From Tubiluchus corallicola (Eukaryota > Priapulida > Priapulimorpha > Priapulimorphida > Tubiluchidae), in contig JAQGDQ010001136.1 in NCBI GenBank assembly GCA_030141605.1, positions 1 through 59,945 on the forward strand: 59,945 nt of DNA, written 5' to 3'. Each line of letters opens with the position of its first letter. Position 1 is the first letter of the stretch. This document shows, one piece after another, positions 9,872-21,200 of the stretch. The notes beneath the pieces are model-generated. The model had not been told where the DNA came from. It did no database searches and was given only the letters and a program-made list of their open reading frames with translations. Made by a program: the position numbers and the translations under genes.

Positions 9872-10330
9872 AGTGAACGAAATTTTCATCACATTTGTGC
9901 TGGAAAACGCTGCAAAAAAAAAACCATAGTGTAATGTACAAGCTGAAACCAATAATGCGTTTCCATAACTAAGTTGTTTATTCTTCAAAAATACAAAGTT
10001 GCTCTAGTCTACAAAGTTACTAATTGTACTGGCTACCTACAAATATTACCTCTACAAAGCTCTACTGAAATGCGTACTAGAAAACTACATTTTACAGAGT
10101 AGTACACTAGACGAGAAAGCTAGAATGCATACAAACATACACTGTGGGTCCAATATTGAGTCCACAGATGCCAGAATGTCAGCAAAAGGTAGCCAGTTAC
10201 AGTCTAGTCACAGGTTAAATTTTAAACACAACATGTACGTGTGTACGTGATAAGTTTCGCTATGACTAATACCCCCTGACACTTGTCCCAGTGTAAGAGT
10301 TTTCCAAGGCTTCAATTTGTAATAATATTA
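9872..10330. other. Intron sequence, nothing recognised
   Basis: AT-rich sequence without exon, gene or repeat matches elsewhere in the window. Confidence 0.45.
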
Positions 10331-10690
10331 AACTAGCAAATACCCGGCAAAAATTTTGCTTATAAATACACTTATAATCAATAATACGCGAACATTCTAC
10401 ACAGTCCTCATTTATAACGCAAAGCCAGCAGCAGCAGCTTTTACTGAATTAAAGTTATAACGTTATAGACAGAGTATAATGGATGACGTCACAACAATGG
10501 CTTTGCGTCAGCAGTTTTCTAGGCGAAAATTGCCAAAAATAGAACATCTAATTAACTCGTCGTCACTCCTTTTGGTGGACGTATCCTAAAATATAGCCCA
10601 CATCATCGTGTAGCCCTTTTCTTCCTCTTTGTAAAGAGCCGTATATCCTTCCGAGAGTAACATATTACTTTACAAACTACATTTAATAGT
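10331..10690 (-). repeat. Dispersed repeat DR3, copy a
   Basis: Reverse complement of about 47285-47625, sharing GGATGACGTCA, the GCCCACATCATCGTGTAGCC segment and the ACTAGCAAA end. Noncoding. Confidence 0.7.
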
Positions 10691-10719
10691 TTGTGACATA
10701 TTAAAAGAAAGAACAAGTC

Positions 10720-11180
10720 ATTGTCTTAGGATGATGGAACTACTTTACTGTTATCACTGGAACTTAGAAAAACTTGACAAAAAATGTTGGCAAAAACTGT
10801 CTCAAAAGATAAAGTTAATTTATACCACCACTGAACAAAATTTTTCAGGCGCGCTGGTAGCCGCCATTTGCTTGAAAATTATGACGTGGCTGATGGATTT
10901 CGTGACTTTCCGTAAGCGCATCGTAGCTTTTCGTAAGAGAGCGCAGCTTAAAGTCATTCACACTTTGGTAACTTACCTAAAATATTACAAAATAACCATT
11001 TTTTTCCAAAAACTTTATTATACTTCTGACAGAAACTGACAGTGCGCTGGTTTCCTTCAGTAAATTAATGACGTCATTGGTGGAAGAACGGACGTTCAAA
11101 ATGGAAGCGCCCAAGCATGAAGTGCTCGCGACTTTAAAGTGATTTTACTAATTACACGAGGCGATTATCACACTTGTATT
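10720..11180 (+). repeat. Dispersed repeat DR4, copy a
   Basis: Homologous to 47680-48095. Shared pieces include CGTGACTTTCCGTAAGCGC-like and AATGACGTCATTGG stretches and ACTTTAAAGTGATTTTA. Followed directly by DR2, as in the other copy. Confidence 0.7.
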
Positions 11181-11198
11181 ACGACTCAAATATTCAAC

Positions 11199-11840
11199 AG
11201 CTTAAAGGACAAGAAAAGGGGCACCTGAAGTAGGTTTCTGAAAAAACCTTAAAAATTATACTACTTTACACCAATTTAATGCATATATCGTACTCGCGTT
11301 GAAAGGATTTTTTGTTTGTTTTCATTTTAAATCTCCCGCCTCATTACATCATAAACGCACAACGTAAATCAGGGGAAGAAAAGGAAATGTTAAACTATGT
11401 CCCAAAAAACTTTCTGTGCAAAGTTATGTTACTTAGTATTTTGTTTACCTGCTTGAAAGCCTTATGTGACTAGAGAAGAAAATTATTATTTAAAATGTTT
11501 TCACCAATTATTAGTAAAATGTTGTTGGCTCACCCTCCAGGGTGCGCCACTCACTAACCAAAAACCTGTTTTTAATCTTATTGACAAGATACAGTAATTT
11601 AAAATTCTACTTAGTTAATGACGTGTGCACTACAAATGCTCTGATTATTTTTTCAAACTTTACACAATATTATCTAAACTTGTTTCAAATGATTTATCGT
11701 CAAAACGGCTGCGTCTAACGGTGACTAAACTTACATGTTTTATACAGCGTTACTGCCGACACAAGTCCTGCATGCAAAAGGGCAGTATGTAAGTGATATA
11801 AAATGTCAAGACGATTTTCTATAGCTTTAATAAGGTAGCC
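11199..11840 (+). repeat. Dispersed repeat DR2, copy b (nearly full length)
   Basis: Begins AGGACAAGAAAAGGGGCACC and runs through the landmarks listed for copy a. Noncoding. Confidence 0.8.
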
Positions 11841-11944
11841 AACAGTTCTGAAGTAGTGTAAATCAATGTAATTTTAGAATACAAAACAGAGAATTTTATT
11901 ATTCTATTGTTAGACCTAATAACCTTTTTTGTGTTTTGTTGCAG

Positions 11945-12058
11945 AAGTAAATGAGTGTGAGTCAAATCCATGTGAAAACAATTCTACCTGTGTAGATGCC
12001 CTAAATTACTACACCTGTATTTGTGCTGATGGCTTCACGGGAGCCTTGTGCGAACTAG
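11945..12058 (+). CDS. EGF-like domain exon 5, with a GC splice donor
   Basis: Acceptor gttgcag; begins EVNEC with CESNPC, CENNSTC and [12 protein letters not shown] motifs. The 114-bp length puts the exon end at 12058, where the sequence reads CTAG|GCAAGTA. This is a GC-type 5' splice site with otherwise perfect complementarity to U1. The nearest GT (12063) would shift the frame. Confidence 0.9.
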
Positions 12059-12121
12059 GCAAGTATTTTAATAATAGATAACACATTAGTGAGACGACAC
12101 TCTAAACTATTTCTTTTTTAA

Positions 12122-12692
12122 AAGGGGACAGGATGATTTTTCATATACAACCCCATTTTCAAATACGGTAAAAAGTCTACATTTAACACCATTAATAAGC
12201 ATTTTTGATAATTAAATTACAGATTATAAAGTTAATTAACGACATGCGAGCCCAATTATTTATGACATCACAAACTAGCATAATTTTCAACATTAAAAAC
12301 ATTCCACGAGCGTGTTGCACGTGTTTACGATAATTGAAGTACAGTGCTACTGTAAGATACTCAGTATGTTGTACGAAAACTAGGCAAGTTTTAAGATAAA
12401 AATTCAAATTTCAAATTTACTCCTGTGCACTACAAATTTTTACTGAACGACTCCCCGTTTAGTGACGTTTCGTTTTAATGACGATTTTTTACTTTGCTGG
12501 AAGCTAGTTTTTATTTATTAACAACTTTTTTATTTAATTTGATGCATTAAACCATTACGTATTGCGTTATTCTGTTCTAGAAATGCACTAAAACTAGGAA
12601 TGTTTTAAAATAAAAATTCATATTTCAAATTCACCACTGTGCTCACGCATGAGCTGTCGAACGTGTGTACTTCGTCACAAACTAACACATCT
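12122..12692 (+). repeat. Dispersed repeat DR1, copy b
   Basis: Long copy running from AGGGGACAGGATGATTTTTC to CAAACTAACACATCTG. Like the 22-kb copy it contains an inner segment (about 12420-12590) with CGACTCCCCGTTTAGTGACG, related to the pogo-like element at 45707. Confidence 0.75.
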
Positions 12693-12859
12693 GAAATGAA
12701 GATTAAATTAATTGCACGCAAACAATTATATAGGAATATAATTACATTCACACGATTATCGTTTAATACACAAAACATTAATACACAATCTATAAACTTA
12801 TTAATTAAAATTCATAAACTCAAGTAATGAAATCATTAAGTCTATGGAACAGAATAAAC

Positions 12860-13395
12860 CTACACTTCGCATGCAGACTAGAATGAATATGAATATGAAT
12901 ATGAATATAAGCATCACACTGTAAAATAGATTTAACGTACAAATTAGAAGTTCTATACTGAACACCCCTTTCAAACAAAATGTCAGTTTCTGGCCTGTAC
13001 AAAAGCGGTCGTCTCTGCTGTTTCACTGCTCCAGTTAGGACAATCCACGACAGTGTAAACTCTATTTCATTATTATTTTTGAATTATACTGAACACCCCT
13101 TTCATACAAAATGCAAGTTTTTGTTGAAGCCAAGTTATGCATCTGGCCTGTATAAAAGCGGTCGTCTCTGCTCTTCCACTGCTCCAGTTAGTTCACATCA
13201 TTCTTACACATTCTCTGGTTTCGTGGATGAATGTCAGAAGAGTTATAGACTGCTTGGCTTCCTCGTCTGCTGGTATCGAACCCACCTGGGTAGTTTTACC
13301 ACATGTTCGTGGATGGATGTCAGAAGAGTTATAGACTGATTGGCTTCCTCATCTGCTGGTATCGAACCCACCTGGGTAGTTTTACCACATGTTTT
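12860..13395. repeat. Small tandem duplications
   Basis: TGGCCTGTAYAAAAGCGGTC recurs near 12991 and 13143. An ~86-bp unit containing GGTATCGAACCCACCTGGGT occurs twice (13220-13392). There are also four ATGAAT units at 12882-12908. The minus-strand GGGTTCGATACC resembles a pol III B box, but no tRNA fold was found. Confidence 0.65.
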
Positions 13396-13499
13396 GCAAT
13401 TTGTGCATAAGTATATAAAAATATGGGATGCCTAAGTATATGGTCATTTCATTAGCTCTGCAATCATGGGTCCCCGCCTCTAATTCTGTTAACACAACA

Positions 13500-15695
13500 T
13501 TTTTTTGTATTAGTGCTGTCTTTTGTATTAGTGCTGTTTTTTGTATTAGTGCTGTCTTTTGTATTGGTTTTGTATTAGTGTTGCCTTTTGTATTGGTTTT
13601 GTATTAGTGTTGCCTTTTGTATTAGTTTTGTATTAGTGTTGTCTTTTGTATTGGTTTTGTATTAGTGCTGTCTTTTGTATTAGTTTTGTATTAGTGTTGT
13701 CTTTTGTATTGGTTTTGTATTAGTGCTGTCTTTTGTATTAGTTTTGTATTGGTGTTGTCTTTTGTATTGGTTTTGTATTAGTGCTGTCTTTTGTGTTGGT
13801 TTTGTATTAGTGTTGCCGTGTTGTCTTTTGTATTATTGTTGTCTTAGTGTTGTCTTTTGTATTAGTGTTGTATTAGTGTTGTCTTTTGTTTTGGTTTTGT
13901 ATTAGTGTTGTCTTTTGTATTGGTTTTGTATTAGTGTTGCCGTGTTGTCTTTTGTATTATTGTTGTCTTAGTGTTGTCTTTTGTATTAGTGTTGTATTAG
14001 TGTTGTCTTTTGTTTTGGTTTTGTATTAGTGTTGTCTTTTGTATTGGTTTTGTATTAGTGTTGTCTTTTGTATTGGTTTTGTATTAGTGTTGTCTTTTGT
14101 ATTGGTTTTGTATTAGTGTTGTATTAGTGTTGTCTTTTGTATTGGTGTTGTATTAGTGTTGTATTAGTGTTGTCTTTTGTATTGGTGTTGTATTAGTGTT
14201 GTATTAGTGTTGTCTTTTGTATTAGTGTTGTATTAGTGTTGTATTAGTGTTGTCTTTTGTATTAGTGTTGTCTTTTGTATTAGTGTTGTCTTTTGTATTA
14301 GTGTTGTATTAGTGTTGTCTTTTGTATTAGTGTTGTCTTTTGTATTAGTGTTGTATTAGTGTTGTCTTTTGTATTAGTGTTGTCTTTTGTATTAGTGTTG
14401 TATTAGTGTTGTATTAGTGTTGTCTTTTGTATTAGTGTTGTCTTTTGTATTAGTGTTGTCTTTTGTATTAGTGTTGTATTAGTGTTGTATTAGTGTTGTA
14501 TTAGTGTTGTCTTTTGTATTAGTGCTGTTTTTTGTATTAGTGCTGTCTTTTGTATTGGTTTTGTATTAGTGTTGCCTTTTGTATTAGTTTTGTATTAGTG
14601 CTGTCTTTTGTATTGGTTTTGTATTAGTGTTGCCTTTTGTATTAGTTTTGTATTAGTGTTGTCTTTTGTATTGGTTTTGTATTAGTGTTGCCTTTTGTAT
14701 TAGTTTTGTATTAGTGTTGTCTTTTGTATTGGTTTTGTATTAGTGCTGTCTTTTGTATTAGTTTTGTATTAGTGTTGTCTTTTGTATTGGTTTTGTATTA
14801 GTGCTGTCTTTTGTATTAGTTTTGTATTGGTGTTGTCTTTTGTATTGGTTTTGTATTAGTGCTGTCTTTTGTGTTGGTTTTGTATTAGTGTTGCCGTGTT
14901 GTCTTTTGTATTATTGTTGTCTTAGTGTTGTCTTTTGTATTAGTGTTGTATTAGTGTTGTCTTTTGTTTTGGTTTTGTATTAGTGTTGTCTTTTGTATTG
15001 GTTTTGTATTAGTGTTGCCGTGTTGTCTTTTGTATTATTGTTGTCTTAGTGTTGTCTTTTGTATTAGTGTTGTATTAGTGTTGTCTTTTGTTTTGGTTTT
15101 GTATTAGTGTTGTCTTTTGTATTGGTTTTGTATTAGTGTTGTCTTTTGTATTGGTTTTGTATTAGTGTTGTCTTTTGTATTGGTTTTGTATTAGTGTTGT
15201 ATTAGTGTTGTCTTTTGTATTGGTGTTGTATTAGTGTTGTATTAGTGTTGTCTTTTGTATTGGTGTTGTATTAGTGTTGTATTAGTGTTGTCTTTTGTAT
15301 TAGTGTTGTATTAGTGTTGTATTAGTGTTGTCTTTTGTATTAGTGTTGTCTTTTGTATTAGTGTTGTCTTTTGTATTAGTGTTGTATTAGTGTTGTCTTT
15401 TGTATTAGTGTTGTCTTTTGTATTAGTGTTGTATTAGTGTTGTCTTTTGTATTAATGTTGTATTAGTGTTGTATTAGTGTTGTCTTTTGTATTAGTGTTG
15501 TCTTTTGTATTAGTGTTGTATTAGTGTTGTATTAGTGTTGTCTTTTGTATTAGTGTTGTCTTTTGTATTAGTGTTGTCTTTTGTATTAGTGTTGTATTAG
15601 TGTTGTATTAGTGTTGTATTAGTGTTGTCTTTTGTATTAGTGTTGTATTAGTGTTGTCTTTTGTATTAGTGTTGTATTAGTGCTGTCTTTTATTG
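13500..15695. repeat. Large TTGTATTAGTGTTGTCTTT minisatellite with higher-order duplication
   Basis: About 2.2 kb made of short variants of TTTTGTATTAGTGTTG. A block with a distinctive order of variants recurs at an offset of 1,078 bp (13723-13905 equals 14801-14983), so the array also has a higher-order repeat. Noncoding and strongly G/T-biased on the plus strand. Confidence 0.92.
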
Positions 15696-15970
15696 CAATC
15701 GCAAAGCACTTCAAATAACATTAACTATATCTACTCTTCTTACATAGTTACTGTTTATGATTATTGCATCATTTGTTTATTTCAAGCCTAGTTTTTTTGT
15801 TACATCTTCAACAGAATTGTGCTCGAACGAAAGCTGAGGAATCATTCAGTGAGCTAACTAGCTTACTATGAAACTCAAAACCTTTCTACATAATAAAGTA
15901 CACGTGATCGAAATTAAAAAAATGTTTAAATTTCTTAACTTTGATTTATTTGGGTGTTTGTGTTTTGCAG

Positions 15971-16084
15971 ATATTGACGAGTGTTGGTCACTCCCGTGTT
16001 TAAATGGTGCTACATGTATCAATCATATCAACAACTACACGTGTGAATGTGTACCTGGGTACACAGGTACAAACTGTGAAACAG
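15971..16084 (+). CDS. EGF-like domain exon 6
   Basis: Acceptor tttgcag, donor CAG|GTAAGA. Begins [30 protein letters not shown]; ends [10 protein letters not shown]. Its last ~35 bp and donor are the founder of the 44-bp minisatellite that follows. Confidence 0.93.
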
Positions 16085-16440
16085 GTAAGAATATGCACCT
16101 GGGTGCACAGGTACAAACTGTGAAACAGGCAAGAATGTGCACCTGGGCACACAGGTACAAACTGTGAAATAGGTAAGCATATGTGCACCTGGGCACACAG
16201 GTACAAACTGTGAAACAGGTAAGAATGTGCACCTGGGTGCACAGGTACAAACTGTGAAACAGGTAAGAATGTGCACCTGGGTACACAGGTACAAACTGTG
16301 AAACAGGTAAGAATATGCACCTGGGTGCACAGATACAAACTGTGAAACAGGTAAGAATATGCACCTGGGTGCACAGGTACAAACTGTAAAACAGGTAACA
16401 ATGTGCACCTGGGTACACAGGTAAAAATTGTGAAAGAGTT
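16050..16440 (+). repeat. 44-bp minisatellite made from exon 6 3' end plus its splice donor
   Basis: The segment ACCTGGGTACACAGGTACAA plus ACTGTGAAACAGGTAAGAAT, spanning the end of exon 6 and its GTAAGA donor, recurs about nine times, the last copies decayed. Most units keep an intact CAG|GTAAG donor. One has CAG|GCAAG, one ATAG|GTAAG and one CAG|GTAAC. The unit is 44 bp (not a multiple of three), so use of a later donor would change frame. Confidence 0.95.
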
Positions 16441-16569
16441 GAAGGATTGAGACTAGCAGTTTTCCCTTCACGTTCATAAAAGAGATAAGAGAACGGTAAA
16501 ATGACCATTATTATGACAACAGTGACAATGTTGATGATGAAGATTAAAACAACGATAGACGGGAAGCTG

Positions 16570-16710
16570 TGAAGATGACGACAATGAGCAGTTGTGATGA
16601 CACTGATGATGATGATGACGAGGAGGAAGAAGAAACCAACGACAACAACGATGACGACGATCAGGACGATAATTATGATGATGACGATGATAACGATATT
16701 ATATTACAGT
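16570..16710. repeat. GAT-rich microsatellite
   Basis: Imperfect GAT/GAC/GAG run just upstream of exon 7. The Asp-rich frame is an artefact. Confidence 0.8.
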
Positions 16711-16728
16711 TATTGTTCATGATTTCAG

Positions 16729-16842
16729 ATTTTGATGAATGTTTTTCACTTCCATGCCAGAATGGTGCTTCCTGTATTGACAGCATTAACTCATATATTT
16801 GTCAGTGCATTTCCGGTTATACCGGTGTCAACTGTGAAAATG
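16729..16842 (+). CDS. EGF-like domain exon 7
   Basis: Acceptor gatttcag, donor G|GTACGT. Begins [30 protein letters not shown]; ends [10 protein letters not shown]. 114 bp, phase 1-1. Confidence 0.93.
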
Positions 16843-16847
16843 GTACG

Positions 16848-17292
16848 TGTCGCGAAATTCGTCTCAAAATTACTTCGCGTTCATTAACTTGACTTGTGAA
16901 TATTACATTGTTTGTCTTCTTGCTCATCTCTCTTTCATAATTTTTTCATCTCATTCCCTCCTTTTTTAGGCTTGTTATAACATTGAAATAGCTTAAATTT
17001 CCCTCTAATCTTACTGCACTTATTTGCTTCTGAATGACCTTTTACATTAATAGTGTTCTAGTTTTCTGTATTTAAGCTGTGTAAGACAGGTCTACCTTGA
17101 ACATTTAGACCTGTGGGCTAGCCAGGCTAATTGTTTCGCTTTGTTTTAGTATAGTGGTATTTTAGTATTGATAATAATTATGTTATTTGATTCTGTGATT
17201 GTACCTGCTAGTATAGTTATTATAATATAATTCTTCGTAACTTGTTAATGATTGTGTTGTTTGATTCTTTGATTGTAAAAGCTAACAGGCAA
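16848..17292 (+). repeat. Dispersed repeat DR6, copy a
   Basis: Inverted relative to 39783-40392, sharing the segment with GACCTGTGGGCTAGCCAGGC and the flanking AT-rich ends. It begins within a few bases of the exon 7 donor. A poly-C run lies at 17313-17325. Confidence 0.8.
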
Positions 17293-17480
17293 ACTTTAGT
17301 TCGGTAACAGCTCCCCCCCCCCCCCATTTCCTTGCCCACAGTACGGCCTGGTGAGACTGTATGAGCTCTTACTGTAGTTTTTCCAACTTTCTTATTCTTT
17401 CTCATGTTATCGTAAGTATTTGTAGAAAACTGCATAACTTATCAGCGCCGCTGAGTAGTAACTTTTGCTCTAATTTACAG

Positions 17481-17594
17481 ATATCATTGAATGCATATCA
17501 CATCCATGTCTGAACGGTGGTTCGTGCATTGACGGAATCAACTCTTATACGTGTCAATGTTTAGCTGGATATACAGGCGAGGTGTGCGGCACAG
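17481..17594 (+). CDS. EGF-like domain exon 8
   Basis: Acceptor aatttacag, donor G|GTGAGA. Begins DIIEC (Ile at a usual Asp/Asn position); CISHPC, CLNGGSC, CIDGINSYTCQC; ends GYTGEVCGTG. Confidence 0.92.
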
Positions 17595-17597
17595 GTG

Positions 17598-18045
17598 AGA
17601 TGCAGAGAGAGAGAGAGAAAAGTAGAAAAGGGAAAGAGAGCGAGAGCGAGAGAGAGAGAGTGAGTGAGAGTGAGAGAGAAGAAGAGAGCAGAGCAGAGGA
17701 AAGAACAGGAAGGAGAGGAGGAGAGAAGGTGTGAGACAGAAGAGAAGAGAAAAACAGGGGAGAGAAAAAGAGATAGAGTAGAGAGAGAGAAAAGAGAAAA
17801 CAGAAGTGAAGAGAGCAGAAGAAAAGAAAGAAAACGAAAGGAAAAGAAAAGAAAAACAAAGAAAAGGATAGGAAAAGAAAAGAAAAGAAAGGAAAAGAGG
17901 GAAAAAGAAGAGAAGAGAGAGAGTGAGATGGGTATGAGTGAGAGACGGGGACAGAGAGATGGAGAGAGAGAGATGGGGAGAGAGAGACGGGGAGAGAGAG
18001 ACGTAGAGAGAGGGAGAGACGGAAAGAGAGAGAGGAGAGTTGAAA
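17598..18045. repeat. 450-bp polypurine (GA-rich) tract
   Basis: The plus strand is almost entirely A/G and fills nearly the whole intron between exons 8 and 9. The Arg/Lys/Glu-rich frame across it is low-complexity and rejected. Confidence 0.9.
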
Positions 18046-18079
18046 CTTTTATATATATTTTGCTTTTGTTTTAATGTAG

Positions 18080-18193
18080 ATATAGATGATTGTGCTTCTC
18101 AGCCATGTCTAAACAATGGAACATGCATTGATCATATCAGTTATTATACCTGTAACTGTGCTGTTGGATACACAGAATACAACTGTGCCTCGG
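18080..18193 (+). CDS. EGF-like domain exon 9
   Basis: Acceptor aatgtag, donor G|GTAACA. Begins [30 protein letters not shown]. The last loop GYTEYNC has Glu in place of the common Gly after Thr. Confidence 0.92.
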
Positions 18194-18299
18194 GTAACAA
18201 AAGTTTACTGAATTAACTTGTGTAACATGCGTCATTATCGAGAAACACTTTTAATTCACACTGGGAACGTGGCACTTAAAACGTAGACTTTTCATAGTT

Positions 18300-19170
18300 T
18301 TGTAGTGCGCACGCGCAGGTGTGACAGGTCAATGGTTAAGCGTAACACAGCAACGCGTCTTAACTACAGCGGTAACGTGACATGTGGGTAAGGAAAAGTC
18401 GCGTGTCGCGTCAGTTCAGTAACTTCAGTTTTTTACGTGAATTTTACTTAGTCTGTGTAAGAGTGACTTACCCAGGATCTTGCTTGGAAACAAGAAAAAA
18501 TGAACTAGTTAAGGTTTTAGCTAGCTGTTAAAACTGTTATTATTACAATAGCATGGGCTGCTACGAGGCGTTGTCAAGTGTACACAAATGCGTTGTCTGA
18601 CACACTTAACCTTTGACCTTTTCACGATCATGCTGGAACCGTGAAAAGGCTTATTACGCAGACTTTTCAAATTATTAACCGTAAGAACGGCATCAGTTTG
18701 ATAAATATTTCACAATATCAGCAAATTTTATAGCATTTTATAGATATTGTGGAATATTTATCAAAATAACGTTTAAATTTAACTGTGTATATATTCTCTA
18801 CTGCAAGGGTTAAATAATTGGTTGTTTTAAGCCCAACTTAAAATTTGAAAAAAAATCATAACGCTCCCACTGCACACTAGCTAGCAGCCATCTTCTGAGC
18901 CCAAGGTGCATTTGAAATTTTGTGATTTTTTTAATAAAATGCTAAAAAACTCATTAATATTGTGAAATACTTATCTAAATAAGGTCGAAATTTAACTGTA
19001 CGCATTGTGCATTTTCATTAAACTTCTAATTTTGAAGGTAATTCACTTCCGCAAAGAAGTTTGGGAGATGTAGCATACAATAGCAAAGACATTATTCTCC
19101 TATCTATGTAGATATTAGTTTTCATAAATATACATAAAAATTGTGAAAATATAAGAGATTTTGCAGTAGC
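18300..19170 (+). repeat. Dispersed repeat DR5, copy a
   Basis: Long homology to 44420-45280, with shared CACACTAGCTAGCAGCCATC, TTGACCTTTTCACGATC-like and TTTTAAGCCYAAYTTAAAAT stretches. Noncoding. Confidence 0.8.
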
Positions 19171-19253
19171 CGAGCCATCGCTGGAAAAAGTCAATGAGTT
19201 GAAGTCAAAAAAGAAAAACTACTAAATACTTGGAAAAACATTTTAACTTTCAG

Positions 19254-19367
19254 AGGTGAACGAATGCGATTCGAACCCGTGTTACAATGATGCTCAGTGT
19301 GTGGATGAAGTGGCAGGCTACCGCTGCATTTGCACCCCTGGATACACAGGAGAACTGTGCTTGTCAG
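19254..19367 (+). CDS. EGF-like domain exon 10
   Basis: Acceptor actttcag, donor G|GTAGTG. Begins EVNEC; CDSNPC fits O-glucose but CYNDAQC has Gln at the O-fucose position; [12 protein letters not shown] fits hydroxylation. Confidence 0.92.
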
Positions 19368-19369
19368 GT

Positions 19370-19971
19370 AGTGTTTTGTCCAGTTTGTCTGTCCGTCTGT
19401 CTGTCTGTAACCCATAACCTCAATAAAAAATGATGTACACTTTGGTACAGGTTGATTTCCCTTATTACTGTGCTCAAAAAAGAGAAGTGAAGGCGGTGTA
19501 GAGGGGGTGGGAGGGTTAGTTTCAACGTATATTGCAGTCTGAGATAGTAAAAGTAAAAAGCAACATTTAGAACTTAATAATTTACTTAGGTTTAACACAC
19601 TACAACAAAAATTAAATTTAAAGCACTAACCTCAGTTAGGTAAATCGAAAAACCACAAAATATAATTTGAAGCAAACATACCTTAACAAACTACATTATG
19701 AAATTTGAAATCTGAATTTTACCAGCAGACTATGATACCTGAACTACTACAATAGCCCAACATGCAATAGCCAGGACTCCTGTTACACCTCATTAACTCT
19801 ATTTTAAACCCAGTAAATGGTATGTAAATAGATAGTACAGTAAACAGCCAAAAGATGGCAGCACCTCCCTAAGATACTACAACTTTCTGCAAAACTGTCT
19901 AAAAAAACCTTAATTATGCCGCAACTGCGTTACAAAAATGCATATTATCAAATTATTTCCTTAATAATACA
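19370..19971 (+). repeat. Dispersed repeat DR7, copy a
   Basis: Begins at the exon 10 donor with TTTTGTCCAGTTTGTCTGTC and closely matches 55611-56222 and the inverted 58712-59225. No coding potential; the long minus-strand frame in each copy is low quality. Confidence 0.85.
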
Positions 19972-20166
19972 GGTAGTACCACTTACTTTATGGAAAATTG
20001 GCACCATAACATAGATATTACGTCAGTATTGGCTTTAGCATCCAATATTATCACTGCCAATTGAGGTACTTGAGAAAATATCACTGGTTTGGTCAGTTTA
20101 AGCAGTCTAAGCTTGAATACCTGATTCATCTGCATTCAGGGCCGCTTCAACACTTTACGGCAACAA

Positions 20167-20425
20167 CTATTTATCTATTTATCTATTTATTTATTTATCT
20201 ATTTATCTATTTATCTATTTATCTATTTATCTATTTATCGATTTATCGATTTATCGATTTATCGATTTATCGATTTATCGATTTATCGATTTATCGATTT
20301 ATCGATTTATCGATTGATCGATTGATCGATTGATCGATTGATCGATTGATCGATTGATCGATTGATCGATTGATCGATTGATCGATTGATCGATTGATCG
20401 ATTGATCGATTGATTGATTGATTTG
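20167..20425. repeat. Tetranucleotide microsatellite cluster (TTTATC, ATCGATTT, ATCGATTG)
   Basis: Runs of ATCT/ATTT change into ATCGATTT and then ATCGATTG units, dense in GATC/ATCGAT palindromes. Confidence 0.9.
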
Positions 20426-20678
20426 CTGATTTATTTTTGCTAAAGATGTATTAGATAAATTTCATTTGATAAAGTTTGTAGCAAACAGTTTTATTTTCCA
20501 AAATTTAAGACGCTGTTTGAAGCCCAGATGTAAACTGGAACGTCTAGTATAATGGAAAATAAAATATTTATATATTTGCTTGTTTATGTATTTATTGACT
20601 AACGTTCAGTTACTGAAAGCATTTCATTTAATAACTGAATAACTGTAGGAAACTGATAATCAAATTTGAGTAACGTTC

Positions 20679-21030
20679 CAGGGGCGTATCTGGACTTTAC
20701 GACGCCCTAGGCTGATAGATCTGCCCCGCCTATCTCTATTGTGAATTTATGAAATTATTGTATTTGCAAAGCGCTTATATTCAAACAGGCTGCGCAACTG
20801 CTTGTTGTGTAATACCTTTCACCTGTCCGTTATGTGGCACTTTCGAAAAACAGAGCTCAGTAACTGCCTGTGGTGTGTTATAAAATGTTGCCTTTACAGT
20901 TTACGTCAATATAAAAGTAATATACATCAACATATACACATTTTCCGAGGAGAATAAGGATAATGTTTTCTAAAATGTGACCCCCTCAAACTTTGGCGCC
21001 CTAGTTACCCTATTCGTTAATACGCCCCTG
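20679..21030. mobile_element. Element with CAGGGGCGTA inverted termini
   Basis: Starts CAGGGGCGTATC and ends AATACGCCCCTG, a 10-bp inverted repeat, 352 bp, no coding frame. The terminus is hAT-like, but the flanks TAACGTTC and TCTGTATT do not match, so target duplication is not shown. A fragment of the same 3' half occurs at 39437-39505. Confidence 0.55.
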
Positions 21031-21200
21031 TCTGTATTCTATCCAGTGAGCTGAAAACCACAATAGACAACGAATTTTAGAAAAAAACATTTTACATTTT
21101 TCAATGAAGCAGAGATGCTGGGGGGGGGGGTGCTAATAGAGACGTGATCGTATTTACTTTAAAAAAACGACATGACTGTTATTCATCAAATGGACAAAAT

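Noticed and set aside
13220-13392. tRNA-like B box GGGTTCGATACC on the minus strand
   Set aside because: No A box at the right distance and no cloverleaf; duplicated with its surroundings as a plain repeat.
17664-18074. 136-residue Arg/Lys/Glu-rich frame
   Set aside because: Polypurine tract in an intron; no domain and no start context.
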